DNA from: Oscillospiraceae bacterium
GTDB lineage: Bacteria > Bacillota > Clostridia > Oscillospirales > UBA644
NCBI GenBank assembly: GCA_015067385.1
Contig: SVMP01000011.1
Location: 1 to 23,207 of the forward strand
DNA length: 23,207 bases
Reading direction: 5' to 3'
The notes below the pieces were generated by a model. It ran no database searches. It worked only from the letters and a program-made list of their open reading frames with translations, and had not been told where the DNA came from. This document shows positions 1 to 10,500 of the stretch, in pieces (position 1 is the stretch's first letter; each line of letters opens with the position of its first letter). The position numbers were made by a program, and so were the translations under genes.

Positions 1-534
1 CTCACCGATTTTTGCCACCCCTGCCAGGTCCTTGCCGACCTCATGACCATCCGTGAGCACTTAAGCACCCTCGAGGGTCTCAAAATGTGCTACATCGGGG
101 ACGGTAACAACATGGCAAACTCCCTCATCGTGGGCGGTCTGCTTGCGGATATGGAAGTTGCGGTCGCAACCCCGAAGGCATACAAGCCCGATGCGAGCGT
201 CCTCTCCTATGCAGAGGGCAAGCCCTTCACCTGGACCGAGGACATCTTTGAAGCCGCGCGTGATGCAGACGTCATCTTCACCGACGTTTGGGCAAGTATG
301 GGTCAGGAAGGCGAAGCCGAGATCCGCAGAAAAGCATTTGCAGGTTACTGCATCGATGAAAAACTTCTTGCTGTCGCAAACGAAGGCTGCATGGTTCAGC
401 ACTGCCTCCCCGCACACAAAGGCGATGAGATCACCGAAGAAGTTTTCGAAGCTCACGCAGATGAGATCTTCGATGAAGCAGAAAACAGACTTCACGCTCA
501 GAAAGCAGTTCTCTGGCTTTGTATGCATAAATAA
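1..534 (+). CDS. argF: Ornithine carbamoyltransferase, C-terminal part (5' end cut by window)
   Basis: This is the cytoplasmic enzyme that makes citrulline from ornithine and carbamoyl phosphate in arginine biosynthesis. The reading frame is open from the first base, and the fragment begins just before the HPCQ substrate-binding motif (nt 16-27). After it come the SMGQE segment (about nt 295-309) and the HCLP ornithine-loop motif (nt 400-411). The remaining 177 codons match the length expected downstream of HPCQ in this family, so roughly the first 130 residues lie outside the window. An internal ATG at 43 is not the true start because the HPCQ motif lies upstream of it. Codons often end in C (ATC, CTC), unlike the T-rich usage of the glucan synthase gene, which may reflect strong expression. 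It ends at TAA 532-534 and is followed by a terminator. The anabolic role is assumed; a catabolic arginine deiminase setting cannot be excluded because the upstream neighbours are not visible. Confidence 0.95.
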   Translation, partial: LTDFCHPCQVLADLMTIREHLSTLEGLKMCYIGDGNNMANSLIVGGLLADMEVAVATPKAYKPDASVLSYAEGKPFTWTEDIFEAARDADVIFTDVWASMGQEGEAEIRRKAFAGYCIDEKLLAVANEGCMVQHCLPAHKGDEITEEVFEAHADEIFDEAENRLHAQKAVLWLCMHK

Positions 535-547
535 TTTTATAAAAACA

Positions 548-586
548 GACCTGTATGACATAATAATCATACAGGTCATTTTTTTT
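548..586 (+). terminator. Rho-independent terminator of argF, also usable by sigE
   Basis: An 11-bp perfect stem (GACCTGTATGA at 548-558 pairing with 567-577) has an 8-base loop and is followed by eight T at 579-586. On the minus strand the same stem is followed by five T (A at 541-545), so it can also stop the convergent sigE transcript. The sigE stop codon (587-585) lies inside the T tract. Confidence 0.9.
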
Positions 587-1268
587 ACACGGTCATCTTG
601 TCTTTCAGTTTTTCGAGTATCTTTTTTTCGAGCCTCGATATGTACGACTGCGATATACCGAGCATATCGGCAACTTCTTTTTGCGTGTACTCTCTTTTGT
701 TCCCGATAAGTCCGAACCGCAGGCTCATTATTTGCCTTTCACGATCGTTGAGGCAAAGCAAGGCTTTTCTCAGTTGATCTATCTCCGCTTCCGTTTCAAC
801 GTTCTTTGAAACTTCATTTGCATCTGTTCCGAGAATATCGGACAAAAGGAGTTCGTTTCCGTCCCAGTCAACATTCAGCGGCGCTTCTATCGATATTTCA
901 TTTTTGATCCCCGTGTTTTTGCGTAAAAACATCAATATCTCATTTTCAATACATCTTGATGAATATGTTGCAAGCTTGATATTTTTGTCGGACCGAAACG
1001 TGTTTATCGCTTTTATAAGTCCGATCGTACCGATCGAAATGAGATCTTCGAGGTTGATGCCGGTGTTTTCGAATTTTCTCGCTATGTATACAACAAGCCG
1101 TAAATTATGCTCAATAAGCTCGTTTTTTGCCGATTCGTCTCCGCTTGACAAAAGCTCAATAAGTTCTGTTTCTCTTTCCGGAGGTAATGGCGGGGGAAGA
1201 GAGTCCGAACCGTTGATATAGTATATTTTGTCAGATAAAAATACCGAAAGAAGCGTTAACAGATTCAT
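585..1268 (-). CDS. sigE: RNA polymerase sporulation sigma factor SigE (pro-sigma-E)
   Basis: This is the mother-cell sigma factor of early sporulation, made as an inactive precursor and cleaved by SpoIIGA. The 227-residue product has a short N-terminal pro-sequence ending in YYINGSDSLPPPL, very close to the processing region I recall for Bacillus subtilis SigE. Region 2 follows (NLRLVVYIARKFENTGIN, then EDLISIGTIGLIKA and YSSRCIENEI). A WDGNELLLSDILGTD segment and the region 4 helix-turn-helix (about residues 195-222, ending GISQSYISRLEKK) complete it. The pro-sequence is about 11 residues shorter than the B. subtilis one as I recall it. No start codon lies upstream in frame before the stop at 1292-1290. 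The ribosome binding site (AAAGG near 1286-1282) is about 13 bases from the ATG, which is long. It lies 21 bases downstream of spoIIGA and is surely cotranscribed with it. sigG, often next in this operon, is absent; convergent argF lies there instead. Confidence 0.95.
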   Translation of the reverse strand: MNLLTLLSVFLSDKIYYINGSDSLPPPLPPERETELIELLSSGDESAKNELIEHNLRLVVYIARKFENTGINLEDLISIGTIGLIKAINTFRSDKNIKLATYSSRCIENEILMFLRKNTGIKNEISIEAPLNVDWDGNELLLSDILGTDANEVSKNVETEAEIDQLRKALLCLNDRERQIMSLRFGLIGNKREYTQKEVADMLGISQSYISRLEKKILEKLKDKMTV

Positions 1269-1289
1269 TTTTTTATAATTACCTTTCTT

Positions 1290-2129
1290 TTATATTTTTG
1301 TTCCTATTATAGCGTTGAATTCGTCTCCGAGCTTTGTATCGCTTACGGCTATGAGTATTTTTTTCTCTTCACCGTCTATTTTAACGCCGTCGGGACGAAA
1401 TGCAGTCATTATTCCTGTCTTGCCGTCGGCCGTCCTGTAAGGTATAAATCTTTTTTTCAGGCTTGAAACATCGGGCAGAATTTCGTCCATTATCTGTTTT
1501 TCCGCTATCATTACAGGATCTCCCGTTATGGGATCTTTTAACATATTGCCGCTGTCCCGAAAGCATCTGAGCTCTATCAGCTTTTGAGAAACAGTTACCT
1601 GACAGTTGCAGAATGCGCTTACGGGCTTTCTTGATGCCGATATCCGACATGCGAATGTCGTCGCCAGAAGGAGGAAAAGCGCCGCAATAAGTAAAGTCGG
1701 AACGGAAATGTTAAAATATATCTCGCTGTTTTGAATATAGATACTGCTTTTGCAAAACGGGAGACACTGTATCGACATCAAGATTGCCACGTAACAAAAA
1801 GAACAGAAAAGGAAAATACAAGTGTTTTTCAATAATGACCGTAATGATCTTACTTTAAACGCGATTGTCGAGACAACGACGGCTGCAAGACTTTTGATGA
1901 CGGTACATAACGTAAACCCTATCGGCGGAAGACAAACGGCAAGCCCGTACGCCGAAATAAAAACGTCTGCGGCTGCAAATCTTCCGAAAGAGGTTCTTGC
2001 TCCCGTAAGCTTTGCGCAAACAAACAGAATAACGCCGTTTATGATAAGATTTACAAACAGCAGAATATCGATATAGACGGTTATCTGCTCGGAGGCGCTT
2101 TGATGAAATTCTGATAAGTACACGGTCAT
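1290..2129 (-). CDS. spoIIGA: Sporulation sigma-E factor-processing peptidase SpoIIGA
   Basis: This is the membrane-embedded aspartic protease that removes the SigE pro-sequence, normally after a signal from the forespore protein SpoIIR. The protein is about 279 residues. Its N-terminal half carries about five hydrophobic membrane segments (roughly residues 17-160). The cytoplasmic half holds the family signature DSGNMLKDPITGDPV (residues 192-206), with Asp192 the predicted catalytic residue. The adjacent sigE gene confirms the assignment. Start choice: the ATG at 2129 lies only 2 bases from the ribosome binding site (AAGGAGGT, 2138-2131), whereas a GTG at 2123-2121 in the same frame lies 8 bases away. 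The GTG is the better start and would shorten the protein by two residues. About 15 residues precede the usual conserved N-terminus (ITVYIDILLFVNL), so a later start is also possible. Confidence 0.93.
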   Translation of the reverse strand: MTVYLSEFHQSASEQITVYIDILLFVNLIINGVILFVCAKLTGARTSFGRFAAADVFISAYGLAVCLPPIGFTLCTVIKSLAAVVVSTIAFKVRSLRSLLKNTCIFLFCSFCYVAILMSIQCLPFCKSSIYIQNSEIYFNISVPTLLIAALFLLLATTFACRISASRKPVSAFCNCQVTVSQKLIELRCFRDSGNMLKDPITGDPVMIAEKQIMDEILPDVSSLKKRFIPYRTADGKTGIMTAFRPDGVKIDGEEKKILIAVSDTKLGDEFNAIIGTKI

Positions 2130-2147
2130 TACCTCCTTGTGTGAATA

Positions 2148-2180
2148 AGTATAACATATTTCAGCTCTTTTTTTTGTCAG
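2148..2180 (-). promoter_or_regulatory. Putative spoIIG promoter with wide -35/-10 spacing
   Basis: On the minus strand, CTGACA (2180-2175) is a 5/6 match to the -35 box and TATACT (2153-2148) a 5/6 match to the -10 box, separated by 21 bases. Normal sigma-A spacing is about 17. The B. subtilis spoIIG promoter is known for unusually wide (22-base) spacing and dependence on Spo0A~P, so the geometry fits the gene. The stretch around the -35 (TCTGACAA) resembles a Spo0A box only weakly. Transcription would start near 2141, a few bases before the ribosome binding site. Confidence 0.5.
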
Positions 2181-2191
2181 ATAAAGAACTT

Positions 2192-2247
2192 AAAAAAAGG
2201 TTTCCTTTCGTGCGAAAAGATTATGATTCGCAGAAAAGAAACCTTTT
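2192..2247 (-). terminator. Rho-independent terminator of tex
   Basis: A 10-bp outer stem (AAAAGGTTTC at 2195-2204 with GAAACCTTTT at 2238-2247) encloses an inner TGCGAA/TTCGCA stem (2211-2216 with 2227-2232). On the minus strand a run of T (A at 2192-2198) follows directly. It lies 11 bases after the tex stop codon and separates tex from the spoIIG promoter. Confidence 0.85.
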
Positions 2248-2258
2248 ATTTTTATATT

Positions 2259-4406
2259 TTACTTTGTTTTCATCGTGAGCGAAATACGTTTTTTTGCAAC
2301 GTCAACGCCTATAATACGGACTTTAACTATATCTCCGACTTTAACTGCTTCCGACGGATGCTTGATATATCTGTCGGAAACCTGAGAAATGTGAACAAGG
2401 CCGTCCTGATGAACACCGATATCGACAAATACGCCGAAATCTATAACATTTCTGACTGTTCCCGTAAATTCCATGCCTTCTTTGAGATCTTTAATATCCA
2501 TAACATCTGAACGCAGAAGGGGAGGGGGAAGTTCGTCTCGGATATCTCGACCGGGCTTGAGTATCTCGGTGAGAATATCGTTCAACGTCGGAAGACCGAT
2601 TCCACAGTCGTCAGCCGCTTTTTGCTTGCCGTATTTGTCAAGCTTTACAGTCAGCATCGAAAGACCTCCGTCCGTAACATCCTTCGGTGTGTATCCGAAA
2701 AGCCCGAGAAGCTTTTCGGCTGCGGCATATGATTCCGGATGAACCGCCGTATTGTCAAGCGGATTGTCTGCTCCGGGAATGCGGAGGAAACCTGCACATT
2801 GTTCAAACGCCTTGGGACCGAGCTTTTTGACCTTGAGAAATTCTTTTCTCGAACGGAATGCACCGTTTTCATCTCTGTATGCCACGATGTTTTTTGCTAT
2901 CGCGGAGTTTATGCCTGCAACATATGAAAGAAGAGACGGAGATGCCGTGTTGATGTCAACACCGACCGAGTTTACACAACCTTCAACAACACCCGAAAGC
3001 GCTGCGTCAAGACGAGCCTGCGGCATATCGTGCTGATACTGACCGACACCGATGCTCTTCGGGTCTATTTTAACAAGCTCTGCAAGGGGGTCCTGCAGTC
3101 TTCTTCCGATAGAAACAGCGGAACGGAGCGAAACGTCAAAGTCCGGGAATTCCTCTGCACCGAGCTTTGATGCGGAATAAACGGACGCGCCTGCTTCGTT
3201 AACGACCATGTATGTGACTTTTTTATCGAGATCTCTGATCGTGTCGGCAATAAATATCTCAGTTTCTTTGGACGCTGTGCCGTTTCCGATAGAAATGCAG
3301 TCAACGTTGAATTTTGCAATGTATTTTTTTATCTTTTCGGCCGCTTCGGCAGTTTTATTCTGCGGAGGAGTGGGGTAGATAACGTCGGTCATGAGTACCT
3401 TGCCGTTTTCGTCTATAGCGCAGATCTTGCAGCCTGTTCTGTATGCAGGGTCAACGGCAAGAACTGTCTTTCCCTTGATCGGCGGTTGCATGAGTAACGG
3501 TTTTAAGTTGAGACCGAACATCTTTATGGCTTGTTCGTCAGCCTTTTCCGTAAGTCCGCTTCTTGTTTCTCGTTCAACAGACGGGAATATAAGTCTGCTG
3601 TAGCTGTCTTTTACGGCATTTTCAACAAATTCGGTCGATATTGAGCCTTGTTTAACGTAAAGGTCGTTGATCGTCTTTAATGCACGTTCTTCCGAAAGAC
3701 CGATCGAAACGCTCAGCCATTCCTCGTTTTCGCCTCTGTTTATCGCAAGTATTCTGTGGCTGGGAACGGATCTGACCGGCTCGGAATATTCGTAATACAT
3801 AGTGTAGACCGAGTCGCCTTCTTTTGCTTGCTTTGATGCAATAACCGCTTCTTTTTGAATAAGCTCTTTTAATTGTTTACGAACCTCGGGATCGTCCGAA
3901 ACGATCTCGGCAATAATGTCGGAAGCGCCTTCAAGAGCTTCTTCTGCTGTTGCAACGCCCTTTTCTTCATCTATATATTCCGATGCCAATGCTGTAAGGT
4001 CACCCGATGCCATATCCTGAGCAAGAAGCATGGTTGCCAAGGGTTCGAGCCCTTTTTCTTTTGCAATAGATGCTTTTGTTCTTCTTTTTTGCTTGAACGG
4101 ACGGTATATATCCTCAACAGCTGATAATGTCTCCGCAGCCGCAAGCGCAGCGGCGATCTCGTCTGTCATTTTATCCTGAGAAGATATGCTTTCGAATACC
4201 TCCTCTTTTCTTTTTTCGAGGTTTCTTAAATATTCAAGACGGTCTGCGATCTCTCTTAAGACCTGGTCGTCGCATGAGCCCGTCATCTCTTTTCTGTAAC
4301 GTGCAATAAACGGAATCGTGTTGCCGTCGTCGATAAGATTGATTATATTTTCAAGATGCTCTTTTTTTACTTTAAATTCGGAACAAAGGATCTCGTTAAT
4401 ATTCAT
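2259..4406 (-). CDS. tex: Tex-family RNA-binding protein with C-terminal S1 domain
   Basis: Tex proteins are conserved cytoplasmic nucleic-acid-binding proteins tied to transcription; their exact role in Clostridia is unsettled. The predicted product is 715 residues, a normal family length. The N-terminal helical part contains the family stretch NTIPFIARYRKEMTG (about residues 28-42). A YqgF/RNase H-like domain starts near VLAVDPAYRTGCK (Asp319). Helix-hairpin-helix segments follow (for example NSVGVDINTASPSLL and the KVKKLGPKAFEQCAGFLRI stretch). A C-terminal S1 domain spans about residues 642-713 (MEFTGTVRNVIDFGVFVDIG onward). The frame stays open upstream to 4520, but ATG 4406 (MNINEILCSEF) matches the family start. 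A modest AAGGAAA ribosome binding site lies about 11 bases before it. It is monocistronic: its own promoter lies upstream and a terminator directly downstream. Confidence 0.95.
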   Translation of the reverse strand: MNINEILCSEFKVKKEHLENIINLIDDGNTIPFIARYRKEMTGSCDDQVLREIADRLEYLRNLEKRKEEVFESISSQDKMTDEIAAALAAAETLSAVEDIYRPFKQKRRTKASIAKEKGLEPLATMLLAQDMASGDLTALASEYIDEEKGVATAEEALEGASDIIAEIVSDDPEVRKQLKELIQKEAVIASKQAKEGDSVYTMYYEYSEPVRSVPSHRILAINRGENEEWLSVSIGLSEERALKTINDLYVKQGSISTEFVENAVKDSYSRLIFPSVERETRSGLTEKADEQAIKMFGLNLKPLLMQPPIKGKTVLAVDPAYRTGCKICAIDENGKVLMTDVIYPTPPQNKTAEAAEKIKKYIAKFNVDCISIGNGTASKETEIFIADTIRDLDKKVTYMVVNEAGASVYSASKLGAEEFPDFDVSLRSAVSIGRRLQDPLAELVKIDPKSIGVGQYQHDMPQARLDAALSGVVEGCVNSVGVDINTASPSLLSYVAGINSAIAKNIVAYRDENGAFRSRKEFLKVKKLGPKAFEQCAGFLRIPGADNPLDNTAVHPESYAAAEKLLGLFGYTPKDVTDGGLSMLTVKLDKYGKQKAADDCGIGLPTLNDILTEILKPGRDIRDELPPPLLRSDVMDIKDLKEGMEFTGTVRNVIDFGVFVDIGVHQDGLVHISQVSDRYIKHPSEAVKVGDIVKVRIIGVDVAKKRISLTMKTK

Positions 4407-4475
4407 TCTTTGGTTTTTCCTTTCCGTAGGTATAATTTGGGTTAAAAAAGCAATACTACTGTATGCCGTACGATG

Positions 4476-4504
4476 TTGTCGCAACATTACTATTATACAA
4501 TAAT
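4476..4504 (+). promoter_or_regulatory. Possible promoter for the glucan synthase gene
   Basis: TTGTCG (4476-4481) and AATAAT (4499-4504) are spaced 17 bases apart and lie just upstream of the ribosome binding site at about 4520-4523. The boxes are only fair. This promoter would overlap the stronger tex promoter on the other strand, so the two could interfere. Confidence 0.4.
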
Positions 4505-4520
4505 ACGGAAAAAATTTCAA
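4492..4520 (-). promoter_or_regulatory. Sigma-A promoter for tex
   Basis: On the minus strand, TTGAAA (4520-4515) and a perfect TATAAT (4497-4492) are separated by 17 bases. The predicted start near 4485 gives a leader of about 80 bases before the tex ATG. A small inverted repeat (TGTTG, three bases, CAACA at 4474-4486) lies right at the predicted start site. Confidence 0.75.
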
Positions 4521-4531
4521 GAGGCTTAACG

Positions 4532-7500
4532 ATGAACATAAAAAAAATTTTTATATTATCCTTGCGGACCGTTCTTCGCTCGAATATGTCGCAGATCGTT
4601 TCGGGTTTACATTCGATTCGGACTGCGGGGGTATCGCTCGGCAGTTTTCTGTCTGACAAGAGCCGAAAGCAGATATCGGATAAGAACGGACATATCCGTC
4701 TTTTCGATATTGCCTGCGACTTCTTTGCGTTTAATATCCGAGAGGTCAGCATTTCTTCGTTTGAAAAATATCTGAGTTCCGTATCTTCCGCAAACGAATT
4801 AACCGGCGCGGAAATATCATGCGTTGTAAATGTTTTTAAGATCGCGGCGCTTCGTTGTCTTGCCGAATGCTGTGAAAAATATGAAGAATACGGTGAAAAC
4901 TCAGATCTTTCCGACAGAACGCAGAAGCTTGTTTCGTATCTTGCTCTGCTTGAAAAATACGACGGCGGAGATCTTTATGAGAAATTCAGCGTATGTGAAC
5001 GTATTCTTTGCAGGGACAGATCGTATTCTTTGCTTGATAAAGAATCTAAAAATCTTTACCGTTACCGTCTTTCCGTTATGGCAAAAAAAAGAGGTGTGAG
5101 CGAAGCTCTGCTTGCCGAGGAGATCGTTGCGAAAGCTGAGGCATCGGTCGGAAAACGTGCGCATATTGGCTTTTATCTGTTCGATAAAAAAGAATGCAGG
5201 CTTTATTTCCCTTTTATTCTGATCTTTCCTGCTGTTCTTTCGGTTTTAACAGGTGTTTTAACAGGGTCGATACTTGCGGCTGTGTTTTCTTATCTTCCTT
5301 TGTTCGAGATAATAAAAGTTTTAACAGACAGATTCATAGGCTCCGTGTCTAAAGCTGAATATGTTCCGAGAGTTGAAGATCACAAAAAAAAGACGCTTGT
5401 TACAGTCATTACGTTTCTGTCTTCACCTGCGGATGTCGATAAATATGCAGAAAGACTTGTCACCCTTTATTATACGAACAGATCGTCCGCCGGAAATACT
5501 CTTTTCGGATTTCTTTGCGATCTTCCCTCGTCCGATACCCCTGTTGCTGCTGGAGATGAGGCAATACTGAACAGGGTAAAAGAACAGATATCGAGGCTTA
5601 ACGGAGAACTTGAAAATGTATTCTTTGCGGCTGTAAGAAAACGTACTTTGAACGAAGAAACGGGAAGCTATGCGGCGTACGAAAGAAAAAGAGGCGCGAT
5701 AACAGAACTTCTCCGTGCGGTCAAAAGCCGAGACAAAGAAAAATTTCTGTTCCTTTCCGATAATGTTTATGATTCGGACTTTTTTGTTTCTCTTGACAGC
5801 GATACTTTACCCGAACCCGAAAGCATTGCAAAACTTGTGTCTGTTTTGTCGCATCCGCTTTCCGAGCCTGTTTTTAACGGTGATATGACTGCCGTTACGG
5901 ACGGTTATGCCGTCGCCGTTCCGAGAATAGATATCGGATTAAAAAATGCGGAAACCAACGGTTTTACAAGGGTCATCTCATGCTTCGGAGGTACGGAGGT
6001 CTATGAAAATGTCTCGTTCGATCTTTATCAGGATATTTTCGGCGAGGGCATATTTTCCGGGAAAGGTGCTGTGAATATTGATGCTTTCAACAAGATAACA
6101 TCAGAGCTGTTTCCCGATAACTGCGTGTTGAGCCATGATATTCTTGAGGGATGTTTTCTCAGAACCGTAAATGTTTCGGATGCCGTGTTCAAAGATTCCG
6201 TTCCGAAAACCGTCGTATCGTATATCAAACGTTCGCACCGATGGATAAGGGGTGACTGGCAAAATATTCGTTGGCTTTTCGGTACGCTGAAAACCAAAAA
6301 CGGCAGTTTAATAAAAAATCCCCTCGGAAATATAAGCAAATTTAAACTGTTCGATAATCTGAGAAGATCATTGACCGCGCCCGCTATTTTTCTTCTTCTT
6401 GCGTTTTCTCTTTTAAAAGGTGATATTCTGCTTGCGCTGTTGGGTGTTCTTTCATCTTTTGCCGTTCCTGCGGTAAGGATCGTGTTCGGACTGTTTGAAC
6501 TCGGAGAAAGCCGACACATCCGCCATAAAACAGCAAGGGCGATTTCGGGAACGGAGGATATTATTTTTTCTGCGGTCAATTTCCTTTGTTTGCCGACATT
6601 CGCTTATTCTTCCGTTGATGCGGTCATCCGTGCCGTTTACAGATCGTTTGTCAGCGGAAAAAAACTGTTGGAATGGACTCCTGCGGATGCTTTTGATAAT
6701 AAAATAAAAGGTACGTTTTTCGAAACATTTCTGTCGATGCTGCCGCAGCTTGTCGGTATTGTTTTCTTTTTAAGACCTGCTTTTATACCGATAGGGCTTT
6801 TGTGGCTCGTCGGTCCGATCGTAATGCATTTGCTTTCGAGAACCGAAAAAAAGGAGCGGCGGATAGATCATCCGGAATTTTATACCGAGTGTATGGAGGA
6901 TATCTGGAAGTATTTTGAGACGTTTTTGAACGACAGAAACAACTATTTGCCTCCGGATAATTTTCAGGAAGCGCCTGTTCGGATCTGTGCTGAAAGGACT
7001 TCTCCGACGAATATCGGACTTTCTCTGCTTTGCACCGTCGGCGCAAGAGACATGGGCTTTATAAACTCCGAGAGAATGTTTTTTCTTTTGGATAAACAGC
7101 TTTCTTCAGTGGAAAGTCTCGAAACCTTTAACGGACATTTCCTCAATTGGTATGACACGACAACAAAAAAACCGTTGTATCCGAGGTTTGTTTCCACTGT
7201 CGATAACGGTAATCTTGCCGTATGCCTTTATACTCTTAAAAATGCCCTTTTATCTTTTGGCGGAGATGCATCGAGAACTCTTGCCGAACGAACCGAAAAG
7301 CTGTTGAACCAAGGCGATTTTACGTTTTTATATGATAAAAAACGCGAACTGTTCAGGATCGGGTATGATGTTGAAAATAATGCTTTTACGGAATCTCACT
7401 ATGACCTTTATGCTTCTGAGGCTCGGTTGACAAGCTATTATGCTGTTGCGATGGGTACCGTTCCGAAAAAACATTGGGCTTCTCTTGACAGATTCTACAC

Positions 7501-10500
7501 GCTCAAAAACGGATTCCTCGGAATTAAAAGCTGGAGCGGAACGATGTTTGAATATTTTATGCCTCACATTTTTTTGCCCGTCAGCGAATGCTCTATGGAT
7601 GAGGATATGCTTCGTTTTGCGTTTGATGTTCAGCGTTCGGCTGTTCCGTACGGCGTTCCGTGGGGAATTTCGGAAAGTGCGTATTACTCTTTTGACAGAG
7701 AGCTTAATTATCAGTACAGGGCGTTTGGGGTACGGGATCTTTCTGTCAAGAACGGTTTTGAACGTAAGGCAGACTGTGTTGTCTGCCCATATTCCTCTTT
7801 TATAACATTACCCTTGGGTAACGGCGACTGCGTCAAGAAAAATCTTGATATGTTTTTCAAAATAGGCGCAAAGGGTAATTTCGGGTATTACGATGCTGTG
7901 GATTATCCGTCGTTCTCGTCTGATCCTAAAATGTTTTCCGTTGTCATGAACAGCATGGTACATCATCTGGGTATGTCTTTTCTTTCATGTGAGAACTATC
8001 TGAAAAATAATATAGTTGTTCGTCGTTTTATGGATGAACGTATGGGCGCATTTTCGGGTCTGCTTGAACAAAGACCACCGTCGAGTATCGTTCGTTATGG
8101 TGAACATCGTACCGAACCGAAGAACAAAAACAGCAGATACCGTCCGCTTTCAGAGGACTGTGTTCCCGTTTCTGCGGAAACCCCTGTTGTCTGTGTTGTT
8201 TCGGGCGGCGAGCTTTCCGATGTTATTACCGATTCGGGTAACGGATATATTTTGTTCAATGATAAATGCGTAACGAAAGCCCGTGATATGACAAAGGCTC
8301 CGAAAGGGATCTTTTCTATGGTCAAAGTCGCAGATACTGTATTGCCTTTAACGTTTGCCCCGATGTACGACAGAAAAGTTCAGTATAAAGCTCTTTTTGA
8401 GGATGGAAAAGCCGTATTTTCAGCCAAAAACCGTTTGATGGAAGCAAGTCAGAAGATAACGCTCGATCCGCTTTCTCCGTGCGAGATCCGTGAGTTTACG
8501 GTCAAGAGTAATGTACGGTCTGAAAATGTCGGTGAATTTCTTTTTTATCTTGAACCGGTGCTTTCCGATGCTATGTCTGAACATGCGCATCCTGCATTTT
8601 CCTCTCTTTTTCTCGAAGCTTATTATGATAAGGGAAATAAGACCGTCTTTATGCACAGACGTTCACGTGACGGTGTTTCGAAAAAAGAAGAAATATGGCT
8701 TGCGGTCAGCTGTGATATCGATTTTGAATTCGAACTGTCGAGATTTGCTGTTCTTAAAAGAGGTTCTGCCGAACGTTCCCTTCCCGATGCTTTTGACATG
8801 CCTTTTTCTTGCAATACGGAAGGACCGATTGATGCATGTATAGCACTGAAAACAAAGATCGATCTAACCTGTGCAAAGTCGTTTCGTGTTTATCTCGCTG
8901 TAGGAAAAACACGGGACAGTGCTCTTTCGTCGGCATTGAAAGCAAAGGGCAGAGATTTCGATACGGTTGCCGAGAAAAATGCGGCGGCAATATTCCGCCG
9001 TTACGGTATGCTGTCTGTCGGGAAAGAAGATGTCGGCCTTTACAAACTAATGCTTTCATGCCTTTTTTCTTCAAGGAAAAAAAGATTCGATTTCTCTTTC
9101 GGCGGAACTGAAGTCTTATGGAAATACGGCGTTTCGGGAGATTATCCTTTGATCCTTGTTAAGACCGACGAGGCAAATATTCAGAAATGCCGTTCTTTTA
9201 TAAAAGCGTTTATCCTTCTGAAAAATGCAAAGATTCCGTGTGAGCTTGCGGTATGTTTTTCGGAGGGCGGCTACGAACGGAAAATGTGGAATTGCTTGCG
9301 ATCGTATTTCAGGGAATTTTCAAATGAAGGGCTACTCGATCAAAAAAACGGCGCATTTCTTTTGAATATTTCGGATGTGTCCGATTTTAACGTTTTTCGC
9401 TCGGTTTCGGCTTTTTATATCGATCTTTCCAAAAATAATGCCTTGAAGTCTCAAAAACAGTCTTATCCGTTGCCTTCCGCAAAACCGACTGAACCTGTAA
9501 AATTGAAATATTCTAAAAAAACGGGACTCGGCGGATTTATTGAAGGTGGCTTCGGGATAGACGATAAAGATTTGTTTCCGAATCGCCCCGTGTGGAGTCA
9601 TGTTCTGGCAAACCCTGTTTTCGGGACTGTTTTAACGGAAAACGGGCTTGGATTTACGTTTGCCGTAAATTCTTCTCTGAATAAGTTGACGGCTTGGTCG
9701 GGAGATTCTGTTTGCGGATGCGACGGAGAACATCTTGTCGCTGTGTGTGACGGACAGGTGTATGATCTTCTTTCAAATGCATCGGTTTCGTTTCTTCGGG
9801 GACGTGCCGAATACCGATCTTCTGTTTGCGGTGCGGAGTTTACTGTCAAGGTTTTTGTTCCCGAAAGTCTGTCTGCGAAGATCATTGTTGTTACTGTTGA
9901 AAACGGCGGTTCGGGAAAAAGGATCGGTTATAAAGCGGATATCCTGCTTGATTCACACAAAAAAACAGGCGGAGCCGTTTGCAACCGTTCGCCGAAAACT
10001 TTATTTTATACGAATCCTTTCAACAGCTCTTACCCCAACGGCTGTGCATTTGTTCACGGTGAAAAAACGGACGATAACGGGGCGTATTTCTCTGTTGAAG
10101 CAGGACAAAAGAAAACATCTTTCTTTGTTCTCGGATACGAAAAAAACAGGGCGTGTGCGGATGCTGTGATTCGTTCTCTTGATATTTATTCCGTTTATGC
10201 CGAGCTTGAACGTGTTGAACAGAAAAGACCGTGCATTGAAATAAAAACACCTTGCGAGGAGCTTGATCTTTTCTATAATACGTTCCTTCTTTCTCAGATC
10301 GTTAATTCCCGAATTAACGCACGAAGCGGATTTTATCAGTGCGGCGGTGCTTTTGGTTTTCGGGATCAGCTTCAGGATTGCCTTTGTGTATCGTCTGTCA
10401 TGCCTCGTTTCCTGAAAAAACAGATACTTCGGGCTGCTTCAAGGCAGTTTGCGGAGGGTGATGTCTTTCATTGGTGGCATGATCTTCCGTCAGGACCGAA

